Positions 1-9,173 of a DNA stretch of 64,000 bases are shown piece by piece. Positions within the stretch are counted from its first letter, which is position 1, and every line of letters begins with the position of its first letter. The position numbers were made by a program, and so were the translations under genes. Below the pieces are notes generated by a model. It did not search any database, was not told the DNA's origin, and was given only the letters and a program-made list of their open reading frames with translations. Source of the DNA: Pseudovibrio denitrificans JCM 12308 (lineage in GTDB: Bacteria > Pseudomonadota > Alphaproteobacteria > Rhizobiales > Stappiaceae); assembly GCF_001310815.1 (NCBI RefSeq), contig NZ_BAZK01000004.1, forward strand, positions 1 to 64,000, read 5' to 3'.

Positions 1-9
1 CAGCTCAGC

Positions 10-156
10 TTATAAGCCGAAACAACCAGCCAGTGCATTTAACAGTTTGTCAGAGAAAAGCAAATTGCCATAGCGCATCCAAAGAAATGCGGTGGCCGCG
101 ATCAGCAGTAATCCAACGGCGGCTGTGCCTGCATAAAGAGCTGCATGATCCTTCAT
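10..156 (-). CDS. small single-pass membrane protein, 48 aa
   Basis: I do not recognise this family. The reverse strand reads an open frame of 48 codons from ATG (156) to TAA (10). A hydrophobic stretch at about residues 7-27 (small Ala/Gly/Leu/Ile residues ending in FLW) predicts one transmembrane helix, followed by a short basic and polar tail. A GGGATGAAG sequence lies directly upstream of the ATG. The gene lies about 50 bp downstream of the SCO gene on the same strand, so it is probably the last gene of the copper/oxidase-assembly operon. A role in cytochrome oxidase assembly is inferred from position only. Confidence 0.5.
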   Translation of the reverse strand: MKDHAALYAGTAAVGLLLIAATAFLWMRYGNLLFSDKLLNALAGCFGL

Positions 157-206
157 ATCTTCATCCCAAAATGGGTGCCTGAATTCTCAGACACCCTAAA
201 CTTATC

Positions 207-809
207 TTAGCTACCAAGCAACTTTCTGATTTTAGGAAGTGCTGTTTCTTCTGGTTCCTGATAGCTGATGGTTCCCACGAAATCCAAATCACCATTCAGC
301 ATGTAAACCGCTGCGGTGTGGTCCATGGTGTAGTCACCGTCATCCAGAGGTACTTTTCTCGCATATACGCGGTAGTCTTTGACGACTTTTTTAACCTGGT
401 CGACGGAGCCAGTCAGTGGAACAACGCGAGTGTCAAACGCTGCAACATAATCTGCAATCACGTCTGGTGTATCGCGCTCAGGATCAACGCTGACGAAAAC
501 GAAGTTCAGATCGTCCGCCTTAGGGCCCAGATTCTCAATCCAACCCTGCATGTCAGAAAGGGTTGTTGGGCACACATCAGGACAGTACGTGAAGCCAAAG
601 AACATCAGGGTTGGTTTGCCATTGAGGTTCTTGTCGGTAAAGACTTGACCTTTGCCATCAACCAGCTCAAACGGACCGCCAATCTGTACAGTTGCGGCCT
701 GAGGCACATCTTCCTGTACAAACTTCATCACCGTCACAGCAGAAACTGCGGCAACGAGAACGGCAACAGCAGCCCACGCTCCATATCGAATTGTTTTCGC
801 AACGTTCAT
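207..809 (-). CDS. SCO1/SenC family copper-binding thioredoxin-fold protein
   Basis: SCO proteins deliver copper to, or reduce cysteines of, the CuA centre of cytochrome c oxidase subunit II on the periplasmic side of the inner membrane. The 200-residue product has an N-terminal membrane anchor (about residues 9-29) and then a thioredoxin-like domain. The metal-binding CPDVC motif is at residues 76-80 within FGFTYCPDVCPTT, and the distal histidine is in DYTMDHTAAVYM (about residue 164). I chose the ATG at 809, preceded by CGGGTGG, rather than a start six codons upstream. It is in a same-strand cluster with a PCu(A)C copper chaperone, its usual functional partner. Confidence 0.95.
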   Translation of the reverse strand: MNVAKTIRYGAWAAVAVLVAAVSAVTVMKFVQEDVPQAATVQIGGPFELVDGKGQVFTDKNLNGKPTLMFFGFTYCPDVCPTTLSDMQGWIENLGPKADDLNFVFVSVDPERDTPDVIADYVAAFDTRVVPLTGSVDQVKKVVKDYRVYARKVPLDDGDYTMDHTAAVYMLNGDLDFVGTISYQEPEETALPKIRKLLGS

Positions 810-838
810 TTTATTCCACCCGTGCACAGTTCAATTGG

Positions 839-1312
839 TTAGTGGTGCATTTTGCCGGACTTGGCACCCATCTTCATAACTGGGAAAGTTACGTCTACTG
901 GACCGGCTTTTTCGAATTCCAGAGTAACATTGAGCTCTTCGCCCATTTTGAATGGCTGGTTCAGGCCCATGAACATCACGTGGTAGCTACCAGGCTTCAG
1001 CTCAAGGGTTTCGCCTGCTGGGATAACAACACCTTCGTCCAGCTTGCGCATTTTCATGACACCATCATTTACGGCCATTTCGTGAATTTCAGTGCGTTTG
1101 GCATAGTTGGACACTGCACCGGTTAGGCGCGCATCTTCGTTGCCATTGTTGGTGATGGTCACAAATGCTCCGCCACCTTTTGCTTTTGGTGGGGTAGCGC
1201 GTGTCCAGGCATCTTTGATTGTCAGGTTGCCATGCTGAATGCTTTCCGCAAGAGCAGCAGAACCGGTGAACGCAACAAGAGCTGCTGCAACAAGAAGAGC
1301 ACGTGTTTTCAT
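839..1312 (-). CDS. periplasmic copper chaperone PCu(A)C family
   Basis: PCu(A)C proteins bind Cu(I) in the periplasm and pass it to the CuA site of cytochrome oxidase, often with SCO. A Sec signal peptide covers about residues 1-22 and ends in an Ala-Leu-Ala site. The Cu(I) ligand set is visible as HEM followed ten residues later by Met (EIHEMAVNDGVMKM), then the distal H-x-M in GSYHVMFMGL. The C-terminus is Met/His-rich and ends GKMHH. The ATG at 1312 has GGATGG six bases upstream and gives a clean signal peptide; the one three codons earlier has a weaker site. The gene is followed 30 bp later by the SCO gene. Confidence 0.94.
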   Translation of the reverse strand: MKTRALLVAAALVAFTGSAALAESIQHGNLTIKDAWTRATPPKAKGGGAFVTITNNGNEDARLTGAVSNYAKRTEIHEMAVNDGVMKMRKLDEGVVIPAGETLELKPGSYHVMFMGLNQPFKMGEELNVTLEFEKAGPVDVTFPVMKMGAKSGKMHH

Positions 1313-1399
1313 AATTTCCATCCAAGGAATAGCTCTCTACCTGTAAATATAGGCAGTAGAGGACAGTCAAATCAGGTTTTGTTGATCGGAAAAGAAAAA

Positions 1400-1813
1400 C
1401 TAGACGACTGGAGGAGCCCGGATGAGGAAATTATGACCGCGGAGGCTTTTTACATTTCCTAGAGCACTTTCAAGGGAGAGAGAACCGACAACCACGAGGG
1501 TAGGGCTCTGCCAGTTCTCGGGCTCTATCGAAAAATAAGTCGCCTGCTTGGACGTATGCGGGCACATGTACGTGCAATCGCAGCCTATTCCCAGCGGATT
1601 TTCGGTATGAGTCGAGCCTTCGATCTTGGCAATATGCGAGCCCCCTGAAGGGGCACACAATTGCATGAGCGCAGCAGCAGAAGGATCAGCCGTTGCGCCG
1701 GAAAAACTCAGGACAAGCAGCAGTACTCGGGCCAGCATCGCAACGCTGGCAAGCAAGACAAGCGGGTGTCGCTCGCTTCTGAGTACATGTAATGTATTAC
1801 GCGGCTTGACCAT
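1400..1813 (-). CDS. DUF2946-like small membrane-anchored protein
   Basis: The protein has 137 residues, with an N-terminal hydrophobic segment (about residues 18-42) that could be a signal anchor. A Cys-containing middle follows, with CAPSGGSH and DCTYMCPH, and the end is RAPPVV. The short length, leader plus CxxxC-type cysteines and a terminal R-x-P-P motif resemble proteins annotated as DUF2946, which often sit beside copper and oxidase genes. I have not been able to run a profile. It lies upstream of PCu(A)C on the same strand. The cysteines and histidines could bind metal, which is inference. Confidence 0.6.
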   Translation of the reverse strand: MVKPRNTLHVLRSERHPLVLLASVAMLARVLLLVLSFSGATADPSAAALMQLCAPSGGSHIAKIEGSTHTENPLGIGCDCTYMCPHTSKQATYFSIEPENWQSPTLVVVGSLSLESALGNVKSLRGHNFLIRAPPVV

Positions 1814-1851
1814 GGGTCTTTCTTAGTTGCTTCCATCGAGTGTGTCTACAC

Positions 1852-3240
1852 TTAGCCAGAAGGGAATCTGGAATTATCCTGAGTCTCATCAGTTGTAGGC
1901 GGATTCTCACCCTCATCATTGCGATTTGGCAAATCATCCGTTTCTTCTGATGGTTCTTCCTCCTCTTCCTGTTCATAGGCAGGGAACTCTTCAGGCGGAA
2001 TAACATAAGGATCTTCGATATCTAGCGGATCAGGCGTAAGCACAGCACCCATGTTGGAAGTTGCACCGTATTCGAAGTCTGTCTTCTCTAGAGCCTCGTC
2101 TGCAGGACGGATGAACAGGCGACTGATAACGAAGAGCGCCAAGGCGACTTCAACAAGCGCAACCCAGACAAACAGCCCTTCCGGACCAATGCTGTACATC
2201 AAACCAGCAGCAAGGGTAGGGCCGATCATTGAGCCGATTCCGTTCGACATCAACACGCCAGAGGACGTCTCAACGTAGTCTTCAGCTTCCACGTAGTCGA
2301 AGGCGTGTGCAGCAACAATCGCGTAAGTCGGCTGACTGGCCATGCCCAGCATCAGGAAGATGGTGAAAGTTCCCCAGAAGTTCCCGCTCTCAAGGATGAA
2401 GAGCAGCAGAGATGCAGCAGCAGCTGTAAAGCCGAGCAGCAAGATGATGATACGACGATCCACACGGTCTGAAAGACGACCTATCGGCCACTGTGTGATC
2501 GCGCCACCCAAAACGATAGCCGCCGCAAAATAGGCCGCTTCATTGGTGCTATAGCCAATCTGCTTGGCGTACAGAGGTGCAAGCGCCCACATGGAACTGT
2601 TGGCAAGGCCGATGAGTAGACAACCAATCAGCGCAACAGCTGACGTCTGATAGAGATTGATCGGGCGGAACCGCACCAGCGTAATCGGCGCTGGCTGCAC
2701 GGCTTTGGTGAGCGCAACGGGCACCACTGCGATGCTGACAAAGATGGACGCAATCGCAAAGGGTACGAAAGTGCTGATGTCAAAACCGACAACCATCAGC
2801 TGGCCACCCATGGTCGCACCCAGATAGCAGATGATGTAGAGCGACATCACTGTGCCGCGGTTCTCATTGGTTGCCTGGTCATTCAACCAACTTTCGACAA
2901 CTAGCAAGATACCGGCAAAACACAAGCCGGTAATGACGCGAAACAGCGCCCACGCCAGTGGATCGAGAAGGATAGGGTGCAACAGGGCTGCACCAGACAT
3001 CAACGATACCAGCGCAGCAAACGCACGAATATGACCAGCCCGTAGGATCAGGAACGGGCCAAACACACACCCGATCACAAAACCGATGTAAAAACTGGAC
3101 GAGATCAGACCGATCTGGAGGTCTCCAAACCCGGCTAAATCAGCTCTGAGGGGGATAAGCGTCGAGGAAAGTCCATGCCCTGCAAGAATGAGGGCCGTAG
3201 ACAACATTAAGGACGCAAAAGTTGCAAGCAGCAGGATCAT
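1852..3240 (-). CDS. MFS transporter (YcaD-like) with acidic C-terminal tail
   Basis: This is a major facilitator superfamily permease of about 462 residues with twelve predicted helices. The first half holds the GPFLILRAGH segment after helix 2, and the central loop has the MFS motif GRLSDRVDRR. The N-terminal layout, with ESWLNDQ and RGTVMSLY in helices 4-5, is typical of YcaD-type transporters. After the last helix there is an unusual hydrophilic tail of about 80 residues rich in Glu, Asp and Pro, with a run of five Glu. The ORF can begin at a TTG at 3258, but the ATG at 3240 is favoured. Substrate unknown. Confidence 0.88.
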   Translation of the reverse strand: MILLLATFASLMLSTALILAGHGLSSTLIPLRADLAGFGDLQIGLISSSFYIGFVIGCVFGPFLILRAGHIRAFAALVSLMSGAALLHPILLDPLAWALFRVITGLCFAGILLVVESWLNDQATNENRGTVMSLYIICYLGATMGGQLMVVGFDISTFVPFAIASIFVSIAVVPVALTKAVQPAPITLVRFRPINLYQTSAVALIGCLLIGLANSSMWALAPLYAKQIGYSTNEAAYFAAAIVLGGAITQWPIGRLSDRVDRRIIILLLGFTAAAASLLLFILESGNFWGTFTIFLMLGMASQPTYAIVAAHAFDYVEAEDYVETSSGVLMSNGIGSMIGPTLAAGLMYSIGPEGLFVWVALVEVALALFVISRLFIRPADEALEKTDFEYGATSNMGAVLTPDPLDIEDPYVIPPEEFPAYEQEEEEEPSEETDDLPNRNDEGENPPTTDETQDNSRFPSG

Positions 3241-3289
3241 GCGCGTACCAGCCAACAATGTAAAACTGGAGTCACATTACATGCCATGT

Positions 3290-3325
3290 GCAAAAAGAAA
3301 ATAAGAAGGGCAGCCTAAGCTACCC
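3290..3325 (-). terminator. rho-independent terminator downstream of dxs
   Basis: On the minus strand GGGTAGC pairs with GCTGCCC around a TTAG loop, followed by TTCTTATTTTCTTTTT. It lies between the end of dxs and the start of the MFS gene, so it would separate the two transcripts. Confidence 0.6.
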
Positions 3326-3369
3326 CTCAATTATCTTTTTCGCTGAGTTATGAACAAAAATGAGTAGTT

Positions 3370-5271
3370 CTAAACAAGCCTTAACGGCAAATCCTCAGCT
3401 TTACCAAGGGTTTCAAAGACGCGATGTACAATCCCTGATGCGTCTAGTCCTGCATCTTTGTACATGGCTTCTGGCTTTGCGTGGTCCTGGAAAGCATCCG
3501 GCAGGATCATGCTGCGCACCTTGAGTGAGCCATCCAGCAAGCCATTGTCAGAAAGGAACTGTAACACCTGACTGCCGAAGCCGCCGATGGAGCCTTCCTC
3601 GATGGTAATCAGCACATCATGCTCTTTCGCAAGACGGCCAATCATGTCGGTATCGAGCGGCTTGGCAAAGCGTGCATCTGCCACTGTGGTGGAAAGACCA
3701 GCTGCATCAAGAGTATCCGCTGCCTTAAGCGCTTCCTGCAGGCGACCGCCCAAGGAAACCAGAGCAACGCGAGAGCCTTCTTTCACGATGCGGCCTTTGC
3801 CGATCTCCAGTGGAGTTCCAACCTCTGGCAAATCAATGCCAATGCCTTCACCGCGTGGATAGCGGAAAGCAATTGGGCCTTCATCGTAAGCTGCTGCGGT
3901 GGAAACCATATGCACAAGCTCAGCCTCATCACCTGGAGACATGACAACCATGCCCGGCAGACAGGAGAGGAAAGCAGTGTCAAAGGAACCAGCATGCGTC
4001 GCGCCATCAGCGCCCACGAGACCCGCACGGTCAATTGGGAAACGCACTGGCAGCTTCTGGATCGCTACATCATGAACAACCTGATCGTAGCCACGCTGAA
4101 GGAAAGTGGAGTAAATCGCACAGAACGGCTTGTAGCCTTCTGAAGCCATACCTGCCGCGAACGTCACTGCATGCTGTTCAGCGATGCCCACGTCGAACAT
4201 GCGGGTTGGGTGAACCTTTTCGAATACGTCCAGACCAGTACCATCCGGCATCGCAGCGGTGATACCAACGATCTTCTCATCCTTGTTCGCTTCTTCAATC
4301 AACGCATTGGCGAAGACTCGGGTGTAGGACGGCGCGTTTGGTTTTGGCTTGGACTGCTCACCAGTCACAACATCAAACTTGGCAACCGCATGGTACTTGT
4401 TGCTGGCGTTCTCAGCTGGCAGATAGCCCTTACCCTTTTGCGTCACCACGTGAACAAGGATCGGACCTTCTTTGGCATCACGAACGTTTTTCAGCACTGG
4501 CAGCAGGTGATCGAGATTGTGTCCATCAACCGGGCCTACATAATAAAAGCCAAGTTCTTCAAACAGGGTACCACCAGTAAAGAAGCTGCGAGCAAACTCT
4601 TCAGCTTGCGCTGCTTTCTCCTGCAATGGCTTTGGAAGTGCGCTCGCCACCTGTTTGGCCGCTTCGCGGAAACCTGTGTAAGTCTTGCCGGAAACAAGAC
4701 GTGCAAGGCTCGCAGAAAGAGCGCCAACTGGTGGAGCAATCGACATATCGTTGTCGTTCAGAATAACGATCAGGCGAGAGTTCAACGCACCAGCGTTGTT
4801 CATGGCCTCATAAGCCATGCCAGCTGACATTGCGCCATCACCGATAACGGCAATCACATTGTTGTCGCCACCAGCAAGGTCGCGGGCAACAGCCATGCCG
4901 AGACCAGCAGAAATAGAAGTAGAGGAGTGGCCCGCACCAAATGGGTCATACTCGCTCTCAGAACGCTTGGTGAATCCACTCAATCCACCGTCTTGACGCA
5001 ACGTACGTATACGTTGCTTGCGATCGGTCAGGATCTTATGTGGGTAACATTGGTGTCCCACATCCCAGATCAGGCGATCTTTTGGGGTGTCGAAGACGTG
5101 GTGGAGCGCAACAGTCAGCTCAACTACACCCAATCCGGCTCCCAAATGGCCCCCGGTGACAGAAACAGCATCAACCATCTCCTCACGCAGCTCTTCAGCA
5201 ACTTGTTGAAGGCGGTCTTCCGGGACCTTTTTGAGATCAGATGGATTATGAATTTGATCTAGCAGGGACAT
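3370..5271 (-). CDS. dxs: 1-deoxy-D-xylulose-5-phosphate synthase
   Basis: DXS condenses pyruvate and glyceraldehyde 3-phosphate to DXP, the first step of the MEP isoprenoid pathway, using thiamine diphosphate. The 633-residue product has the family motifs in order: [11 protein letters not shown] near the N-terminus, the ThDP-binding [18 protein letters not shown] with the downstream NDNDMSI, the pyrimidine domain around [15 protein letters not shown], and the C-terminal transketolase domain with [12 protein letters not shown]. Length is normal. I chose the ATG at 5271 ([10 protein letters not shown]), the usual DXS start, over an in-frame start 14 codons upstream. It is separated from xseB by about 780 bp with a terminator and its own promoter. 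Confidence 0.98.
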   Translation of the reverse strand: MSLLDQIHNPSDLKKVPEDRLQQVAEELREEMVDAVSVTGGHLGAGLGVVELTVALHHVFDTPKDRLIWDVGHQCYPHKILTDRKQRIRTLRQDGGLSGFTKRSESEYDPFGAGHSSTSISAGLGMAVARDLAGGDNNVIAVIGDGAMSAGMAYEAMNNAGALNSRLIVILNDNDMSIAPPVGALSASLARLVSGKTYTGFREAAKQVASALPKPLQEKAAQAEEFARSFFTGGTLFEELGFYYVGPVDGHNLDHLLPVLKNVRDAKEGPILVHVVTQKGKGYLPAENASNKYHAVAKFDVVTGEQSKPKPNAPSYTRVFANALIEEANKDEKIVGITAAMPDGTGLDVFEKVHPTRMFDVGIAEQHAVTFAAGMASEGYKPFCAIYSTFLQRGYDQVVHDVAIQKLPVRFPIDRAGLVGADGATHAGSFDTAFLSCLPGMVVMSPGDEAELVHMVSTAAAYDEGPIAFRYPRGEGIGIDLPEVGTPLEIGKGRIVKEGSRVALVSLGGRLQEALKAADTLDAAGLSTTVADARFAKPLDTDMIGRLAKEHDVLITIEEGSIGGFGSQVLQFLSDNGLLDGSLKVRSMILPDAFQDHAKPEAMYKDAGLDASGIVHRVFETLGKAEDLPLRLV

Positions 5272-5381
5272 CTGGGTCTTCTTGAGTCTTTTGACTATCT
5301 GGCAGCTTAACACCTATGGAACCGACCATGGTATATGTTCCAAATTATGGCCGGGACAAGTGTCTTCCGTAATTGATCACG

Positions 5382-5408
5382 ATTATAGCAAGGCTGCCCA
5401 CTGCGCAA
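5382..5408 (-). promoter_or_regulatory. putative sigma70 promoter of dxs
   Basis: On the minus strand TTGCGC is followed 15 bases later by a perfect TATAAT. Transcription would begin about 100 bases upstream of the dxs start. The -10 is good, the spacing is short, and the assignment is by eye only. Confidence 0.4.
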
Positions 5409-5519
5409 TTGCCTGTCATGAATAATTGATCGTTTATGCTAGGTCCTTTTGTAGGGATGTCCCTAAGAATCCCCTGTCAATAGGGGATGAGAACGTATTT
5501 TTTTTCATTTGCTAGTACA

Positions 5520-5650
5520 AATTGCGCTTTTGTCACCCCATGGGGTGATGCAATCTGCGACGAAACGTCCTATGTCGAATGTGTGGTCGATGGGGCCACG
5601 TGCACAGTGATCGACTTGGGGCTACGGTTTTCGTAGCCCCCTTTTTTTTG
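5520..5650 (+). ncRNA. candidate small RNA between dxs and xseB
   Basis: No reading frame fits here, yet the plus strand shows three stems in a row: the palindrome TCACCCCATGGGGTGA, then GTCGAT paired with ATCGAC around an inner CAC/GTG, then a strong terminator hairpin with eight T. Both flanking genes are on the other strand, so the terminator must end a separate plus-strand transcript. The 5' end is a guess. I cannot assign it to a known RNA family. Confidence 0.4.
5618..5649 (+). terminator. strong rho-independent terminator
   Basis: GGGGCTACG pairs with CGTAGCCCC around a short T-rich loop and is followed by C and eight T. It has no upstream protein-coding gene on this strand. Confidence 0.75.
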
Positions 5651-5941
5651 TCTGTGCCAATAACCCGCGATAAATGAAGAATACTTACCAATTTAAACTA
5701 GACCGTCCGGTCGGTAATACGATCAATGATGATCTTTGTATTCTCTGCCCTGAAACAATATTCTGTGAAATATCTCCAGTTAAGTATTGTTCCAATTAAA
5801 ACTTCACAGTCCCATAGAATAACAAGTGTGTGTTGTGCTCAGTAATTTTTGTCCAATTTTATTTAGTAGGCTAAATAATTAATTATCACGAAATTTTTAT
5901 CAGCGAAGTAAATCGGTGTTCTGGATGTTTCACAGGTAAAC

Positions 5942-5964
5942 AAAAACCCCGCTCGAGGCGGGGT
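5942..5964 (-). terminator. terminator downstream of xseB
   Basis: On the minus strand CCCCGC and GCGGGG form a stem with a five-base loop, followed by TTTTTGTTT. It would end the xseB transcript, which supports independent expression of dxs. Confidence 0.7.
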
Positions 5965-6053
5965 CTGTTGAAAAAATGAACGCGTGTACTAGAGCGTAAA
6001 TTCTAGTTACTACTGATAAAACTAGAATTTCTGTTCCGGACTAGCTGAATTTC

Positions 6054-6305
6054 TTAGTTATCCAGTGCTTCTGTACCAACCGCGTTTCCAGAGGTGTTCA
6101 TCTGGATTTTTTCCACCTTCTCTTCGGCAGCTTTGAGCAGACCGTCGCACTTTTCACGCAAAGCTTCGCCGCGCGCATAAAGCTCAATGCTCTTTTCCAG
6201 CGGTACGTTGCCTTGCTCCAAATTGCGAACAATGGTTTCCAGCTCAGCTAACGCTTGCTCAAAGCTAAGATTTTCAATGGAACCGGCTGCTTCTTCTGTC
6301 ACCAA
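6054..6305 (-). CDS. xseB: exodeoxyribonuclease VII small subunit
   Basis: XseB binds XseA to form exonuclease VII, which degrades single-stranded DNA to oligonucleotides. The 83-residue product has the expected small two-helix fold, with [20 protein letters not shown] (residues 14-33) and [19 protein letters not shown], the family signature. It lies 35 bp downstream of the histone-deacetylase-family gene on the same strand and is followed by a terminator, so these two form a short operon. Length is normal. Confidence 0.95.
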   Translation of the reverse strand: MVTEEAAGSIENLSFEQALAELETIVRNLEQGNVPLEKSIELYARGEALREKCDGLLKAAEEKVEKIQMNTSGNAVGTEALDN

Positions 6306-6340
6306 TATGTCCTCGCTCAGTTGGGAACAGGGGCTCCCAA

Positions 6341-7269
6341 TTAGTAATCCATCAATGTCATTACATGAGCAGCAGCGGATCGCGCAAGGCCTTCCAGATC
6401 ATACCCACCTTCTAATAGGGAAACGACGCGCCCCTCACAGCAATCATCTGCGATCTCGATAAGCTTGCGAGTCGCCCACGCAAAATCCAACTCTGTCAGG
6501 CGCAGCCCACCCAGTGGATCACGCTCATGCGCATCAAAGCCGGCTGAGATAATGATGAGGTCTGGAGAAAACTCCCGGATACGAGGCAGGATGGCGTAAT
6601 CCAGTGCCTCACGGAACTGCGTGCCATCATCACCCGCTGTCAGTGGAGCATTGACGATGTTGTTGTGCTCTCCGGTTTCATTCACGGCCCCAGTTCCCGG
6701 AAACAGCGGCATCTGATGCGTGGAGGTATACATCACCGAAGGATCAGCCAGAAGATCTCCTGAGTGCCATTTCCATGGTGAACGTCAAAATCCATAATCG
6801 CTACACGTTCGAGCCCATAAACGTCTTGCGCATAGCGTGCTGCAATCGCAGCATTGTTGAACAGACAAAAGCCGGAGGTAACCGCTGTCTCTGCATGGTG
6901 CCCCGGAGGTCGGCAGGCCGCAAAGGCATTGGAAACGCGCTTGCTCATCACCTCATCTACACAGCGAGTGGATCCGCCAACAGCTCGCATCGCAGATTCC
7001 CAACTACCAGGGGAAAGGTTGGTATCCGGCGCAAAATCAACGAGCCCCTCTTCAGGATTCATATTGTGGATGGAGTTGATGTAGTCGGAGCTGTGAACCC
7101 GGGCAATATCCTGAAATGTTCCAAACGGTGCGATGTCGCGATCCAGCATAAAGAACCGTTCGTTCTCAAGCATTCGATCGATAGCCCGCAAACGGTCAGG
7201 CCGTTCCGGGTGACCAAGTGGAGTAAGGTGATTTAAAAAAGCCTGATGGTGCAGCAGCAAAGTACTCAA
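6341..7269 (-). pseudogene. histone deacetylase family protein, frameshifted
   Basis: The gene encodes a class II-type, acetoin utilisation/acetylpolyamine amidohydrolase-like zinc deacetylase. Motifs run in order across two frames: HPERPDRLRAI, CRPPGHHAE, FDVHHGNGTQEIF in the first, then MYTSTHQMPLFPGTGA, SAGFDAHERDPLGGL and EGGYDL in the second. The frame breaks after ...QEIFW at about 6748: one extra G (TTC TGG GCT GAT CCT) would restore FWADPSVMYTSTHQ exactly. All catalytic motifs are otherwise intact, so a sequencing error or a very recent mutation is likely. The start is uncertain; homologues suggest the TTG at 7269 (STLLLHH), with another possible start near 7317. Confidence 0.8.
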
Positions 7270-7504
7270 GATATTGAACCCGTAAAAAATGAAATCAGGT
7301 ACACAACCGACAGCCAACTCTAAAGTGAAGGCACCTAAATCCAGTCCTGTGAAAAATTGGGCGAATTAAATATACCACTCCACAATGCGGAGTGATCTGT
7401 CAATTGCGCAACCCTTCAGTTGATCTCGGCAATTGGGATGAGGTGCTCGCAAAAGACCACGTTGATGCCGGCATGGAATGCCCCTGAGATCGGTCATGGA
7501 GACA

Positions 7505-7545
7505 AGAAAAATCCGGAGTGCGTGTACGACACGCAGCCCCGGATT
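7505..7545 (-). terminator. rho-independent terminator
   Basis: AATCCGG pairs with CCGGATT and, inside it, GCGTGT pairs with ACACGC around a three-base loop. On the minus strand the hairpin is followed by five T, then CTTGTC. Confidence 0.65.
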
Positions 7546-7620
7546 AAAGGTGCGAGCAATCTGTGTTGCTCGTGGGGGAGGTCCGCTGCATCTCTAAGAA
7601 ATACATGACTGTAATATTGA
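7505..7620 (-). ncRNA. candidate minus-strand small RNA with C-rich single-stranded motif
   Basis: On the minus strand the sequence ACCTCCCCCA, complementary to Shine-Dalgarno sites, is followed by the hairpin CGAGCAA/TTGCTCG and then a long hairpin ending in TTTTTC. This layout (exposed C-rich motif, stems, terminator) is common among alphaproteobacterial trans-acting small RNAs. No gene lies directly upstream on this strand; the nearest is tsaC, 240 bp away, with its own hairpin. The 5' end is unknown and no family is assigned. Confidence 0.38.
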
Positions 7621-7811
7621 GCTAATTCTTGAAATTTGCACGCCGTTTATTCGTGCGCTCCATGAATTCACACTGAGTGAAATGAGAAAAGGTTAATACC
7701 TATTCTTTATGTGTTGCATAAATACAAGGAATTCTACAATAAACCCAAAGTATTCAGGGGGAGTTATCCTGTGCTCTCAACGGCTTGCAGGAGAAGTTTG
7801 TAGGCAAAATG

Positions 7812-7851
7812 CAAAGAAGAGTGCAGAGCGCTGTCTGTTTTCAGCGCTCTG
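7812..7851 (-). terminator. hairpin downstream of tsaC
   Basis: A perfect nine-base inverted repeat, CAGAGCGCT/AGCGCTCTG, lies nine bases past the tsaC stop. On the minus strand it is followed by CACTCTTCTTTGC, a weak T-rich tract. Confidence 0.45.
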
Positions 7852-7859
7852 AAAGCGTT

Positions 7860-8849
7860 TTAATCGCGTGGCGCTGCGGCACGTGCCAGCCGGTCATTAA
7901 TAGCTTCGCCCAGTCCATGATGAGGGATTGGCATGACCGCAATTTTTCCGTTCTCACCCAGATCTGCTTGGCGCAAAGCAGTAAACAGACGAGCTGCAGC
8001 TTCGGTCAGATCCTCTGAGTCGCTTAGGGGAACCAACTTGGCCGCCTTGTCTGAGCCATCCGGCAGCGTACTGCCAAAGGTAATCAGAGCTTCATCAGCT
8101 GCCACATCCTCCGCATTCAGGCGAATATGGGAGTTGGGTGCATAATGAGAAGTCAGCATGCCTGGCGCCATTGGCGCGCTGTCATCAGTCCCCGCACGCA
8201 CCAGCTTTTCACCAAGAACGGCTTCAACATCCTCACGCGCAAGGCCACCTGGACGCAGCAGTGTAGGGCGGTCACCAACCAGCGAGACGATGGTTGATTC
8301 AACACCCACTGGGGTCGCACCTGAATCGATAATGTAAGACAAGTGATCTTTAAGATCGTTGATAACATCTTCCGCCGTTGTGCCGCTGATCCGGCCAGAC
8401 AGGTTCGCCGAAGGCGCTGCCAAAGGCAGACCCGTCCGCTTGCACAGGGCGCGCATAACAGCAGAGCGTGGCACACGAAGCGCTATGGTCTCCAAGCCCG
8501 CAACAGCCAAATCAGAAACCGGACTGGTTGGCAGTTTCGGCAACACAAGGGTCAACGGCCCCGGCCAGAATGCTTCTGCCAGTTTCAAAGCGCGGTCATC
8601 AAAAAACGCGTGGGTTTGTGCCGCTTCCAGACTGTCGACATGTGAGATTAAGGGATTGAAACTAGGTCGCCCTTTAGCCTCATATATACCGGCGCAGGCC
8701 TTTCCGTTGGTGGCATCGGCTGCCAGTCCATAAACCGTCTCAGTAGGTATGGCGACCAGCTTGCCATCGCTCAGCGCATCGCAAATATCCTGAAAAATTT
8801 GCGTGTCTTCCAACTGGGTATCAGATGGGTTCAAGCGCCAGAGTTTCAT
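7860..8849 (-). CDS. tsaC: L-threonylcarbamoyladenylate synthase (Sua5/YrdC/YwlC family)
   Basis: This enzyme makes threonylcarbamoyl-AMP from threonine, bicarbonate and ATP for the t6A37 modification of ANN-decoding tRNAs. The 329-residue product is the long Sua5 form. An N-terminal YrdC domain (about residues 15-200) carries KxR-type KGRPSFNPLISHV, the PTETVYGLAADA motif and SANLSG. The C-terminal Sua5 domain follows the linker APGMLTSHYAPN. Single-gene transcription is likely, since a hairpin follows the stop and the upstream gene is divergent. Confidence 0.95.
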   Translation of the reverse strand: MKLWRLNPSDTQLEDTQIFQDICDALSDGKLVAIPTETVYGLAADATNGKACAGIYEAKGRPSFNPLISHVDSLEAAQTHAFFDDRALKLAEAFWPGPLTLVLPKLPTSPVSDLAVAGLETIALRVPRSAVMRALCKRTGLPLAAPSANLSGRISGTTAEDVINDLKDHLSYIIDSGATPVGVESTIVSLVGDRPTLLRPGGLAREDVEAVLGEKLVRAGTDDSAPMAPGMLTSHYAPNSHIRLNAEDVAADEALITFGSTLPDGSDKAAKLVPLSDSEDLTEAAARLFTALRQADLGENGKIAVMPIPHHGLGEAINDRLARAAAPRD

Positions 8850-9173
8850 ACCTTTTCTTTCTTACTAAGACGAATGTAGGGGGCTACCTGCCTTTAAGGG
8901 ATGCTTGACGTATAGGTTAATCGCACTACTGTCCCAAACAGGAAAAATTTCTGTAGCGGCCTTTTGATAGGCAAAAGCCAATTCGTCAAGTCGCTATAGC
9001 GTGTTCCTGAGACGTAGCGCCGGTTTTCGGACAAGGATATGCGCGAAACTACGCGTATGTCCGCTGAACAGCCGCCGATAGTCGGTAGGGAACACCGCAA
9101 ACGCACATCTCTGAAGCCGCTCGCTGGCCCTATATGCAAGGTAGGCAGCTTCAGAAGGGGAGGAAGATAAAAA
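8850..9173. other. divergent intergenic region, tsaC / acyl-CoA dehydrogenase
   Basis: No gene is visible in 324 bp. It must carry the promoters for both divergent genes. A gapped inverted repeat (GGACA...TGTCC flanking ATGCGC/GCGTAT) lies near 9030-9057 and could be an operator for the fatty-acid operon. A good ribosome binding site (GGGGAGGAAG) precedes 9174. Confidence 0.3.

Noticed and set aside
318..842. 174-codon plus-strand frame opposite the SCO gene
   Set aside because: Antisense shadow of a strongly recognised gene; no domain signals and poor start context.
7420..7608. 62-codon plus-strand frame
   Set aside because: It runs through two perfect RNA hairpins and has no recognisable protein features.
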